From CAZTDD01 sp964612675 (lineage in GTDB: Bacteria; Hinthialibacterota; Hinthialibacteria; Hinthialibacterales; JAKPRU01), in the NCBI GenBank assembly GCA_964612675.1, contig CAZTDD010000129.1:1-19328 (forward strand): a stretch of DNA of 19,328 bases, given 5' to 3'. Made by a program: the position numbers and the translations under genes. This document shows positions 1 through 7,426 of the stretch, one piece after another. The notes beneath the pieces were generated by a model. That model was not told where the DNA came from. It searched no databases and saw only the letters and a list, made by a program, of their open reading frames with translations. How positions within the stretch are numbered: position 1 is the stretch's first letter; every line of letters starts with the position of its first letter.

Positions 1-28
1 CAAATCCCCCGCCAACTTGCTGACGCCG

Positions 29-763
29 CTACTCCGACACGGAGGACTCGAACATCGCTCCCGTCACCACGGCCCGAGCCCACGGATTCCAGCGGATCAG
101 CGCGGCGAGAGGGAGCAGTGTCAAAGCCAAGACACCGGCCGAGATAGGAACCACAACAACCAAAACTTCCATCGGTGCTCCCATCAATAGATACAACGAG
201 ACGACCACGATGAGGCAGATAGCAAAAGTTATCGCAAGACCTCTGACCAATCTGCCTGTACTTGGCCGCCCTCGGATGGTAATCCGAAAGAGGATGATCG
301 GAAACGCGAAAAACAGCGAAATGAAAGCGCTGAAAAAGACGAGGCCGGGACTTCCCTGTGTTGCTACAGCATTGATCACAATCATCACCAAAAACGCGAC
401 AATCCAGGTCCCAAACGCCGCCCGAACGATCCCTCGTACCCGCATAAACCGCCAGGCGAATAACGTGCCTGTGACTAAGAATAGCGGCATCGAAAGACTG
501 ACGCCGATCTCTGAACCCGAAACCAGCAAGAGAAGCCCACCAAGTACGGGGGCGAAAACCCAGAGCAAGGTCTTCGAATAGTCACCGTAATCCGTTTTCG
601 TTGAGCGAAGACTGCGAACAAGAAAAACGACTATCGCCGCAAGAAGCAGAACACGACCAATTGGATAATACGTGAACTGAGCGACATTCGCCTCTACGAT
701 GTCTGAATCCGATCCAGTGACAGCGGCCGTGTAAGAACCATAAGCGAGGATGGGCATTCGCAC
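29..763 (-). CDS. Hypothetical polytopic membrane protein (about 7 TM)
   Basis: I do not recognise the family. The 244-residue protein is mostly hydrophobic, with about seven predicted membrane segments near residues 35-50, 64-83, 86-104, 113-133, 138-160, 174-193 and 197-220. Short Arg/Lys-rich loops lie between them (for example around 103-112 and 163-172), so it should sit in the inner membrane. No catalytic or transport motif stands out. The start is either GTG at 763 or ATG at 757; neither has a clear Shine-Dalgarno. The gene begins about 21-27 nt after the stop of the upstream secreted-protein gene on the same strand, so the two are probably co-transcribed. The hydrophobic periodicity makes it a convincing real gene; its function is unknown. 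Confidence 0.7.
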   Translation of the reverse strand: MRMPILAYGSYTAAVTGSDSDIVEANVAQFTYYPIGRVLLLAAIVVFLVRSLRSTKTDYGDYSKTLLWVFAPVLGGLLLLVSGSEIGVSLSMPLFLVTGTLFAWRFMRVRGIVRAAFGTWIVAFLVMIVINAVATQGSPGLVFFSAFISLFFAFPIILFRITIRGRPSTGRLVRGLAITFAICLIVVVSLYLLMGAPMEVLVVVVPISAGVLALTLLPLAALIRWNPWARAVVTGAMFESSVSE

Positions 764-784
764 GGAAGCCCGACAGGTCCCGCC

Positions 785-2011
785 TCACCCATATTCAAAT
801 TTGCCGGTCTTGACAACGCGCCCTTCGGCGTTACGTACCTCCCAACGCGGTGGAGGCGGTTGGCCGGACCGACCGGCTTGGTTACGTCGAACTGGAGTAT
901 ATTCAAATCCTGCCTCGTTCCTGAAAAATTTGTAATCCAGAGAGACGGAGCCGAGAATAGGAAGCACGGAAGCCTTGATACCGCCTCGTAAGGGGCCACC
1001 GACATTCAAGGTTGCAAGCGAGTCCTGTTCGATGGCAATGTTCTTCCGATCGCGGATACTGTCATCGGTCAACTCATAGACCAATTCGGAATCGCCGTCC
1101 GACTTCAGCCATGCATTGCGAACGGAAAACGTTCCTACCGGAAGCGTATATAAAGCGTCTTCGTTGAATGGAATGCAGAGATCGTACTCGGCGGGAATCT
1201 CTCTGCTCGTGTAGTTCGTTCGCAAATACAAGCGATGAAACTCGGTACCCGCGATCGACAGACTGCCGGTTGGACCATCATAAGGTGAAAGCGTAACGTT
1301 CGCGGCCTCATCGGTTACAACGGTTTCCACGTTATACAACTTGTCGTCGACACGAGCGACACCCAGGCTGCAGAACCAGAGATCGTCAAAATGGCGGAAC
1401 GTGCCGTCCTCGCTGGTATCGAGAATGACAATCCCGGGCGCGAGATCCCGATGGTGAGAAACAGATCGAGGGATCAAGCAAGAGCGATACCTGTTGTTCC
1501 CGATGGTCAGAGTACCTTCGTACCAATTCACGATGCGAAATGCTTCAAACCGGGCTCGCGACATCTCGACCCGTGCGCGGACATCCACACGTATGATCCG
1601 GACTTCGTCATGAAGCGGCACAGGCAAACGCACATGCGGGAATAGGACTGTAAAAAGAGAATTTTGAGGATCGTGATACGCTTTGGCAGTGGTCAGTTCG
1701 TCTGCCTGACATTCACCATCCTGATTGGCATCATAGAAAAATCGGAACGGCTTGGAATCGGTGATGAAAAACTTCTTCGCTTCGCCGTCGATTGTATATT
1801 CGAAAACAAAACAATCTTCCCGCTGTCCTTCGATCTTCACCTCCGCCCGGTCATCGGAATGACTATAAAGCGTCTGGTCAGGAATCCACGGAGTTGGACC
1901 GTCTGCCGGAGGATTCTCCTCAAAGGAAAGCCTCCCCCCATCGCCAAATGAGAGCGCCGCAAACAAAAGAAAATGAACACAGAAAAGAATTTTCTTCATG
2001 CTCTTAGCCAC
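785..2011 (-). CDS. Secreted hypothetical protein with EF-hand-like loops
   Basis: This 408-residue protein starts with a signal peptide: lysines at 3, 6 and 7, then a hydrophobic stretch to about residue 22, with likely cleavage near SFG. No lipobox is evident. Residues 94-105 (DANQDGECQADE) match the 12-position calcium-binding EF-hand/dockerin loop (D1, N3, D5, G6, E12). Residues 198-209 (DTSEDGTFRHFD) match it again with D at position 12. The C-terminus is predicted beta-rich and ends in a polyproline stretch followed by a WEV...GRVVKTG pattern. I infer an extracytoplasmic, possibly calcium-binding protein; no enzymatic motif is visible. The start is GTG at 2011, with GGAGG only about 3 nt upstream; an ATG four codons in (1999) is an alternative with a long spacer. 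It is followed closely by a membrane-protein gene. Confidence 0.72.
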   Translation of the reverse strand: MAKSMKKILFCVHFLLFAALSFGDGGRLSFEENPPADGPTPWIPDQTLYSHSDDRAEVKIEGQREDCFVFEYTIDGEAKKFFITDSKPFRFFYDANQDGECQADELTTAKAYHDPQNSLFTVLFPHVRLPVPLHDEVRIIRVDVRARVEMSRARFEAFRIVNWYEGTLTIGNNRYRSCLIPRSVSHHRDLAPGIVILDTSEDGTFRHFDDLWFCSLGVARVDDKLYNVETVVTDEAANVTLSPYDGPTGSLSIAGTEFHRLYLRTNYTSREIPAEYDLCIPFNEDALYTLPVGTFSVRNAWLKSDGDSELVYELTDDSIRDRKNIAIEQDSLATLNVGGPLRGGIKASVLPILGSVSLDYKFFRNEAGFEYTPVRRNQAGRSGQPPPPRWEVRNAEGRVVKTGKFEYG

Positions 2012-2167
2012 AATCCTCCGGTGGATACCAACAATGCCTTATCATCTTAATACAGCTGAAAACCTACTTTATTCCGTTCATATCGATTTATTAAGGGGAA
2101 AACGACAGAGAATCAACAACACGAGACGGGATAGCGCAGTCCAAGCGAAGATGTGAGCGTTCGCGTT

Positions 2168-2265
2168 TGGCGGAGGCGAATGGGAGTCGAACCCACCCGT
2201 CGCGCCCTAAGCGCGACACAGACGGCTTTGAAGGCCGCGGGAGCCACCGGGCCCCTTTCACCTCC
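2168..2265 (-). tRNA. selC: tRNA-Sec (anticodon TCA), selenocysteine
   Basis: Read on the minus strand, the segment folds as a bacterial selenocysteine tRNA. It has an 8-bp acceptor stem (GGAGGTGA with TCGCCTCC), a long D stem (GGGGC/GCTCC type), and a CTTCAAA anticodon loop with anticodon TCA that reads UGA. The variable arm is long, with a 7-bp stem (GTCGCGC/GCGCGAC). The T loop is TTCGACT, followed by discriminator G and an encoded CCA. The 8-bp acceptor, long variable arm and UCA anticodon separate it from tRNA-Ser and from suppressor tRNAs. It receives serine, which SelA converts to selenocysteine, and SelB delivers it at UGA codons with a SECIS element. No selA, selB or selD and no in-window selenoprotein was seen. 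Confidence 0.96.
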
Positions 2266-2277
2266 GTCTGTTTATTC

Positions 2278-2307
2278 ATTGTAAATACAAGCAGGATCTC
2301 CTGTTCA
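2278..2307 (-). promoter_or_regulatory. Candidate promoter of selC
   Basis: On the minus strand, TGAACA (2307-2302) and TACAAT (2283-2278) are separated by 18 nt, giving a transcription start only about 6 nt before the tRNA. The spacer contains a palindrome, CAGGA-tc-TCCTG (2292-2303). The -10 matches consensus at 5 of 6 positions and the -35 at 4 of 6. This is based on pattern only. Confidence 0.35.
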
Positions 2308-2396
2308 TTTCATATTACTAGGTTCTCGAACAATGCTGCAAGGTTTCGGTCAACGCTTATCTGGTTACTTGTCCATGGAAGGAACGAAAAGACATC

Positions 2397-3101
2397 TCAA
2401 CCAGTAACGTCAATGGTGGGACGTTTCGGTTCGGTGGGCTCGATGTTGGGGAAAAGCGTGACCATGGCGCGGCCGCCTGCGATGAACTGCTTGCCCGTTC
2501 CAGGATCGATGCGGCTCAGAATCCGGATACCGGCCTGCACACGCCGTCCTTCGAGAACCGCTTCCTGGGTTTCGTGGATTATATGGGACGTTTCGTGCAT
2601 CCGAACGGCCAGCGGCGCCTGCAGCTCGGTCATTGTTCCGCCCATTTTGTAGGAAATCCCGGGATCGTCTGAACCGTCCCGATACACACTGCTTCTCGGC
2701 TTTTCGGGAAGCGCACTCTCATCTTCCGATGCCCGGCTGGATTGCTGCTCATTTTCAGGAGACTCGGCAGATTGCTCTTTCTCCGAAGGAGCAGCCTCGG
2801 CAGCGCTCGTTTCCTCGAATCTGCGCGCCATCTGAATTGCCCGGTCCGCCAACCGGTCCGCAGCGCGCATCTTTCCCGAGTCTTCGGAGGATTTGGCTTG
2901 CTCGATCAAGGCACGGACTCTCAGTTTGTCCGCTCCCTCGAGGTCCTGAGCGGCCACAAGACGTTCGGCCTCCCGGATCTCCCGCCGAGGTTCAGTGTCG
3001 CGTTTCTCCGACGGTTTCCGCTCAGATCGAGGACTCTCCCGTTCTTGCGGCGAAATCTGCCGAACCGGCGCTATGGAGAAGGCATCGGACATTGTCTGCA
3101 C
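2397..3101 (-). CDS. SprA-related putative HExxH metalloprotein
   Basis: The first two thirds of this 234-residue protein are charged and low in complexity (Glu, Arg, Ser, Lys), with a helical, possibly coiled-coil stretch around residues 40-98. The C-terminal third carries HETSH at 169-173, an HExxH zinc motif. It is followed by an A-x-x-x-G-R-x-V stretch and by DPGTGKQF-AGG (199-210). This layout (VR-x-HE-x-x-H, then DP-x-TGK-x-x-x-AGG) resembles the SprA-related family (PF12118), whose members are putative metalloproteins of unclear function. There is no signal peptide, so a cytoplasmic location is likely. Start choice is open: GTG at 3101 has AAGGA about 3 nt upstream, while ATG at 3092 leaves a 12-nt spacer. 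It is divergent from the URO-D-like gene at 3215. The family assignment is from memory of the motif. Confidence 0.72.
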   Translation of the reverse strand: MQTMSDAFSIAPVRQISPQERESPRSERKPSEKRDTEPRREIREAERLVAAQDLEGADKLRVRALIEQAKSSEDSGKMRAADRLADRAIQMARRFEETSAAEAAPSEKEQSAESPENEQQSSRASEDESALPEKPRSSVYRDGSDDPGISYKMGGTMTELQAPLAVRMHETSHIIHETQEAVLEGRRVQAGIRILSRIDPGTGKQFIAGGRAMVTLFPNIEPTEPKRPTIDVTG

Positions 3102-3155
3102 GTATCCTTTGACGGATTTCTCCTATTCGGAAGTATCGGCAGGAAACTGGATGAC

Positions 3156-3184
3156 TTGAGACGCAAGGCAAAATTCTTTAAGAT
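3156..3184 (+). promoter_or_regulatory. Sigma70-type promoter of the URO-D-like gene
   Basis: TTGAGA (3156-3161) and TAAGAT (3179-3184) are separated by exactly 17 nt. This predicts transcription starting near 3191 and a leader of about 24 nt before the ATG at 3215. The -35 matches consensus at 5 of 6 positions and the -10 at 4 of 6. Confidence 0.5.
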
Positions 3185-3186
3185 AC

Positions 3187-3200
3187 CTGTATTACTACAG
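3187..3200. promoter_or_regulatory. Palindrome at the predicted transcription start (operator candidate)
   Basis: CTGTA-TTAC-TACAG is a perfect 5-bp inverted repeat with a 4-nt centre. It lies directly over the predicted +1 of the promoter at 3156-3184, where a repressor would block initiation. It resembles a LexA box (CTGT-N8-ACAG), but the gap between the half sites is only 6 nt, so LexA is not claimed. Confidence 0.35.
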
Positions 3201-3214
3201 TTAGGTCGTCATCT

Positions 3215-4318
3215 ATGGACTTTCACGAAGATATCCTCTCTGTATACCGGCGAAAGCGGAAACCGCGGCTGGTATGGCAACCCCGTTTGGAACACTGGTA
3301 CAAGATCAATCAACGCGAAGGTACGCTTCCGGAACGCTACAGACACGCGACACTCCGGGACATCTATGACGATCTCGGCGCATCCGTCCGCTATTTCTGG
3401 TCCGCCGAGGGATTTCACACGGTCCACTCCTCCGGCGTCAGCGTAACACGTGAAGAGAGAGACGGATGCTGGTATACGCGTTGGGAAACACATCTCGGCG
3501 AGCTGTCAAGAATCGAGAAGATCACCCAGGATTCATGGATGACCACCAAATATCCTGTTCAAAGCTTGGATGATCTGCGGGTCATGGAATATGTGCTGGA
3601 CAGCTCTGAGCACGAATTTGACAGCGAGGTTTACGAGCGTTCGCTCGCCGAGTTGGATGAGAGAACCGCACCCACCACAATCTTCCCGCGTGTCAACCTT
3701 CAGCGGATCTTCATTGATTTCATCGGTTACGAAGAGGCGATTTACCTGCTGTACGATCATCCGCGGGAAATGGAGAGGCTGATCCGGGCCGTGGATCGCA
3801 GCGATGACCGTCTCGCGGAAGTGGTGAAGAAGTCGCCGTTCGACATAGTCAATTTCGGTGACAACGTCCATTCGGATATGCTCCCCCCTCCGCTCTTCGA
3901 GCGCTATGTGCTTTCGCGGTATCAAGCACTGTCCGAGTTGTTCCACTGTGCGGAGAAATACACATTTCCCCATTGGGACGGAAATGTGAAGCCCTTGATG
4001 CCGTATGCGATGTGCAGTGGATTCGACGGGATCGAGGCCGTTACCTTCGAGCCGCAAGGCGACATATCCATCGAGAACGCAAAAGAAGAAATGAGAGAGT
4101 TGATCCTGATTGACGGGATCCCGGCAATCTTTTTTCTACCGGATTGGCCGATTGGCACCTTGGAACAGTGCACACGGAAGGTGATCGAGACCTTTTATCC
4201 GAACCTCATTCTCGGCATCTCGGATGAGCTTCCGCCTGCCGGGGACATCGAACGGTGCCGCCTGGTCTCGGAGATCGTCGCCGAGTATAACGATCTCTAC
4301 GTAGCCTCCACATTCTGA
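3215..4318 (+). CDS. Uroporphyrinogen decarboxylase (URO-D) superfamily protein
   Basis: This 367-residue protein has the signature pattern of the URO-D/cobalamin methyltransferase superfamily (PF01208). NFGDNVHSDMLPPPLFERY (213-231) matches the GDD...isP..f.e region. PHWDGN (252-257) is the H-x-C/D-G-N strand, followed by GFDGIEAVTFEPQGDI (269-284). LGISDELPPAGDIERC (333-348) is the C-terminal loop. The N-terminal arginine-rich substrate loop of true HemE is absent. The H-x-C zinc site of MtaA/CmuA-type methyltransferases is replaced by H-x-D, so heme synthesis is unlikely and zinc-dependent methyl transfer is doubtful. The substrate is unknown. No partner corrinoid protein is adjacent. The ribosome site is weak (AGG at 3203-3205, 9 nt upstream). 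Its last 22 nt overlap the 3' end of the convergent ABC exporter gene. Confidence 0.85.
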   Translation: MDFHEDILSVYRRKRKPRLVWQPRLEHWYKINQREGTLPERYRHATLRDIYDDLGASVRYFWSAEGFHTVHSSGVSVTREERDGCWYTRWETHLGELSRIEKITQDSWMTTKYPVQSLDDLRVMEYVLDSSEHEFDSEVYERSLAELDERTAPTTIFPRVNLQRIFIDFIGYEEAIYLLYDHPREMERLIRAVDRSDDRLAEVVKKSPFDIVNFGDNVHSDMLPPPLFERYVLSRYQALSELFHCAEKYTFPHWDGNVKPLMPYAMCSGFDGIEAVTFEPQGDISIENAKEEMRELILIDGIPAIFFLPDWPIGTLEQCTRKVIETFYPNLILGISDELPPAGDIERCRLVSEIVAEYNDLYVASTF

Positions 4319-6102
4319 AACTGCAGCTGATAAAGACGAAAATAGGTTCCCCCCTGTTCGAGCAATTCCTCGTGTGTGCCCGATTCGGTGATTTGCCCCT
4401 GATGCAGAACCAGAATCCGGTTGGCACGTTTGATCGTCGAGAGCCGGTGGGCGATGACGATACTCGTCCTGCCTTTCAAGAGACGCGCGAGCGCCTCCTG
4501 AATCAGCGCTTCCGTTTCGGTATCGACGCTTGACGTGGCCTCATCCAGAATAAGCAGATGGGGATCGAAGGCCAGCGCCCTCGCGAACGAAAGTAACTGT
4601 TTTTGACCGACCGAAAGCGTTGCACCGCGTTCTTTGACTTCAGCTTGGTACCGGTCGGGAAAACGCTCGATGAACCGGTCGGCCTGGACGGCCTCACAGG
4701 CGCTCTGGACATCTTCGTCCGAAATATCCATTCGATCCAATCGGACATTGCCGGCGATGTCTCCCGAAAACAGGAACACATCTTGAAGTACCAGCCCAAT
4801 ATGACGGCGAAGAAACGCGATGTCGATCTCGCGGATGTCAACCCCGTCGACGAGAATGCTTCCCCGTTGCGGATCGTAGAATCGGAACAGGAGATTGATG
4901 ATCGTGCTCTTCCCCGCCCCTGTCGCCCCGACAACGGCAATTGTCTGCCCCGGATCGACCTCGAAAGAGACATCCCTCAGAACCCAGTCCTCCCCCTCAT
5001 AGGCAAACCAGACATTTTGGAACTTCACCCGGCCGGTGAAGCGTGGCGGCCGCACAGGCTGTTCCGGTACGGGTATCACCTCCTGGGTATCGAGCAGTTT
5101 GAAAATCCTCTCGGAGGCGGCCATAGCGGCCTGCATGATGTTGAATTTGTCGGCGAGTTCTCGAACGGGACCGAAGAAACGCTGCGTCGCCTGGATAAAC
5201 AGAAACACCGTTCCCAAGGTGAGTGGGTTCGCCGCATCCGCCGTACGGATCACTTTCCGTCCGCCGTACCAGAGAATCAGCGCCAGAGACAGATGCCCAA
5301 GAAACTCTACTAGAGGGAAAAACATCGCGTATTGTCGTACGCTGCTAACCTGGGCTTCCGTATACTCTTCGGCACGTTCCTCAAATTCCTCCGACATCCG
5401 CTTCTCTTGGCCGAAAACCTGAATGGTCTCCATGCCCTGGATGTGTTCCTGGAGGAAAGCGTTGATCCGCGCCAGCGTAAGACGCACCCGGCGGTAGCAG
5501 CTGCGCACTCGTGTTTTGAACCGGATCGAAGCATACGCAATCAGCGGAATCACACAAAACGAAACCAGCGCCAGTTCCCAATCGATAAACAACATCAGCA
5601 GAACCGCTCCGAACAGCAGGAAAAGGTCTTGAAAGACATTCACAACACAGTTGCCAAACATGCTGTCGAGGGCCTCGACATCAGAGGTGATTCGGGTCAG
5701 AAGACGCCCGACGGGGTTGCGGTCGAAGAAGCGGAGCGAGTAATTCTCAAGCGTCCGGAAGATCTCCATACGGAGATCGAACATCGCCCGCTGACTCATG
5801 GCGCTTGTCATGTAAAACGCGTAGTAGTGAACAACCAGGCCTGAGGTGAGGATGACAAGATACCAGCCGGCCATCCGATAGAGCCCTGAAACATCGCCGG
5901 TTTCAACATACTGATCGATGATGACTTTGGTGAGATAGACAATATACAAGTCCAGTGCTGCGAATAGGATAACCAATGTTACGGCCCATGCCGCCGTACG
6001 GCGATAGGGTCGAAGGTAGGTCAGGAGCCTGCCCATCAGACGAGAGTCGTAGGCCTTGCCGAGAATCTCGTCCTCATGAGGCGACACAACCGGAGGGGGC
6101 AT
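4297..6102 (-). CDS. ABC exporter, fused permease and ATPase (MsbA/LmrA type)
   Basis: This 601-residue half-transporter acts in the inner membrane as a dimer. The N-terminal membrane domain (about 25-320) has roughly six helices, for example 38-57, 76-95, 155-192 and 266-305. The ATPase domain begins near 358. It contains Walker A GATGAGKST (392-400), Q-loop Gln440, signature LSVGQ (496-500), Walker B LLILDE (516-521) and switch His552 (AHRLST), so it looks catalytically intact. An N-terminal cytoplasmic extension of about 24 residues precedes the membrane domain. The start at 6102 has AGGT about 9 nt upstream. Family members export lipids, drugs or polysaccharide-linked lipids; the substrate cannot be read from sequence. 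It is divergent from a polysaccharide deacetylase across 62 nt, which suggests an envelope role. It is likely a homodimer, since no second half-transporter lies nearby. Confidence 0.95.
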   Translation of the reverse strand: MPPPVVSPHEDEILGKAYDSRLMGRLLTYLRPYRRTAAWAVTLVILFAALDLYIVYLTKVIIDQYVETGDVSGLYRMAGWYLVILTSGLVVHYYAFYMTSAMSQRAMFDLRMEIFRTLENYSLRFFDRNPVGRLLTRITSDVEALDSMFGNCVVNVFQDLFLLFGAVLLMLFIDWELALVSFCVIPLIAYASIRFKTRVRSCYRRVRLTLARINAFLQEHIQGMETIQVFGQEKRMSEEFEERAEEYTEAQVSSVRQYAMFFPLVEFLGHLSLALILWYGGRKVIRTADAANPLTLGTVFLFIQATQRFFGPVRELADKFNIMQAAMAASERIFKLLDTQEVIPVPEQPVRPPRFTGRVKFQNVWFAYEGEDWVLRDVSFEVDPGQTIAVVGATGAGKSTIINLLFRFYDPQRGSILVDGVDIREIDIAFLRRHIGLVLQDVFLFSGDIAGNVRLDRMDISDEDVQSACEAVQADRFIERFPDRYQAEVKERGATLSVGQKQLLSFARALAFDPHLLILDEATSSVDTETEALIQEALARLLKGRTSIVIAHRLSTIKRANRILVLHQGQITESGTHEELLEQGGTYFRLYQLQFQNVEAT

Positions 6103-6164
6103 TGTATTCTACCTGATTCCGTCGGATACTCATTGAAAACTCAGTCCATCACTCCTCACATGCT

Positions 6165-7067
6165 ATGTCCGCCATGCGCCCGGATGAAGTGAGCACATCG
6201 AAATGCAGCCCTCCAACCCCGGGGGATTCTCCCACGATCGTGCTTTCGGTCGATGTTGAAGACTACTTTATGAGCCCGGAAAGCGTGTCGCCCGACGATT
6301 GGCTCACGTATCCCTCCAGACTAAGGGAGTCCATGTTAGCAACACTCGACCTTTTCGACGAATATGACGCTCGTGCAACCTTCTTCTTCCTCGGGTGGGT
6401 GGCGGAGCGATTCCCGGATACCGTCAATGAGGCTCTTCGCAGAGGTCATGAGATCGGGACGCATCTCTATACGCATCGCTTTGTGCATCGACTGAGCCCG
6501 AAGGAATTCCGCGACGAACTCAAGAAAAGCCTGAAGGTGCTTCACCGAATTGGCGTTTCATCCGTTGTCAGTCACCGGGCGCCCGGATTCTCTCTATCGC
6601 TGGAGAATCTCTGGCAGTTTCGCGCCCTGCTCGACGAGGGAATCCGGTACGACTCATCGATTAACCCCCATTCAACCTACCTGTATGGCGAAAAGGGTGC
6701 GCCTCGTTTCCCGTATTTCGTGGAGGGTATCCTCGAATGGCCCCCTGCTGCGGTCCGGGCAGGGGGCAAGGTCCTGCCGGTTGGAGGAGGAGGTACCCTG
6801 CGGATTCTGCCGGGTTGGTATTGCCGATGGGCCCGGAGGCGCTATCGGGCGGAGGGATGGCCCCCAATGATCTACCTCCATCCCTGGGAACTCGACCCCC
6901 GTCCCCCAAAACTCCAACTCCCGATTCGTCAGTGGGTTATTCACCATTGGGGCCTCGGGGGAATGAGGCGCAAAGTCGCCCAGATCCTGAGAGAAAACCG
7001 GACACTACCCCTGTCGGAGGCGGCGGTGGGCTGGGGTTCCAGCCTGGACGACGGAGAGCCAAGTTGA
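6165..7067 (+). CDS. XrtA-type polysaccharide deacetylase
   Basis: This 300-residue protein has a NodB-homology deacetylase fold that removes N-acetyl groups from a polysaccharide. LSVDVEDYF (27-35) gives the D-x-D metal motif (catalytic Asp and metal Asp33). ATFFFLGWVAERFP (71-84) follows. GHEIGTHLYTH (94-104) supplies the metal ligands His100 and His104. HRAPGFS (137-143) and YDSSI (162-166) follow. PVGGGGTLRILP (205-216) and YLHPWELDP (237-245) are hallmarks of the exosortase/PEP-CTERM-associated subfamily (TIGR03006, DUF3473). There is no signal peptide, in line with the subfamily. The first 22 residues are a variable extension, and the ribosome site before 6165 is poor; ATG at 6174 is an alternative. 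No exosortase or glycosyltransferase is in the window. Confidence 0.92.
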   Translation: MSAMRPDEVSTSKCSPPTPGDSPTIVLSVDVEDYFMSPESVSPDDWLTYPSRLRESMLATLDLFDEYDARATFFFLGWVAERFPDTVNEALRRGHEIGTHLYTHRFVHRLSPKEFRDELKKSLKVLHRIGVSSVVSHRAPGFSLSLENLWQFRALLDEGIRYDSSINPHSTYLYGEKGAPRFPYFVEGILEWPPAAVRAGGKVLPVGGGGTLRILPGWYCRWARRRYRAEGWPPMIYLHPWELDPRPPKLQLPIRQWVIHHWGLGGMRRKVAQILRENRTLPLSEAAVGWGSSLDDGEPS

Positions 7068-7426
7068 ACAATCTGAGCCTGTTGGATATACTAATGGCGT
7101 GAATGGAAGCCCCGTCGGGCTCGCGGGCGCCCCCTGAGCGACTGCGACACACGATGACCGCGGCAGCATGGTAAACCAAGACAATTGAAGAGGTTACGAC
7201 CGAGGCAACAGATATTCGCAGGTTCTGTGCCAGATAATTATCCATAATTCCAGAAGTTTTGCATACAAAATAAATGCCATCCAGGCGAAAAATAATAATC
7301 TCCAGCAAAATAATTCAAGAAGAAAATTGAAAATAAAAAAACGATTTGAAAGCTTGACGGGATAAGGAGTGGGTGTTATTTTCAAATAGTGCCGCTCTTT
7401 CTCAACCCTTCACTATGAATACCCGT
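7068..7426. other. Intergenic region, AT-rich in its second half
   Basis: No convincing gene is present. The first part is GC-rich and has a small inverted repeat, AGCCC-CGTC-GGGCT (7108-7121), about 40 nt after the deacetylase stop. It has no T-tract, so it is at best a weak terminator. From about 7230 the sequence becomes strongly AT-rich. The A-rich block at 7310-7350 lies just upstream of the tRNA-Gln -35 and could act as an UP element. Confidence 0.5.
7354..7382 (+). promoter_or_regulatory. Promoter of tRNA-Gln
   Basis: TTGACG (7354-7359) and TATTTT (7377-7382) are separated by 17 nt. TG at 7374-7375 forms an extended -10, and an A-rich UP-like block lies upstream. Transcription would start near 7389, leaving a leader of about 38 nt before the mature tRNA. 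Confidence 0.55.

Noticed and set aside
3187..3200. LexA (SOS) box upstream of the URO-D-like gene
   Set aside because: The CTGT and ACAG half sites are separated by 6 nt, not the 8 nt of the proteobacterial box, and the gene has no DNA-repair link. Kept only as a generic palindrome.
29..4318. A selenoprotein encoded near selC
   Set aside because: I compared the stop regions of the neighbouring genes. The proteins end where expected, and none shows a family domain continuing past a UGA.
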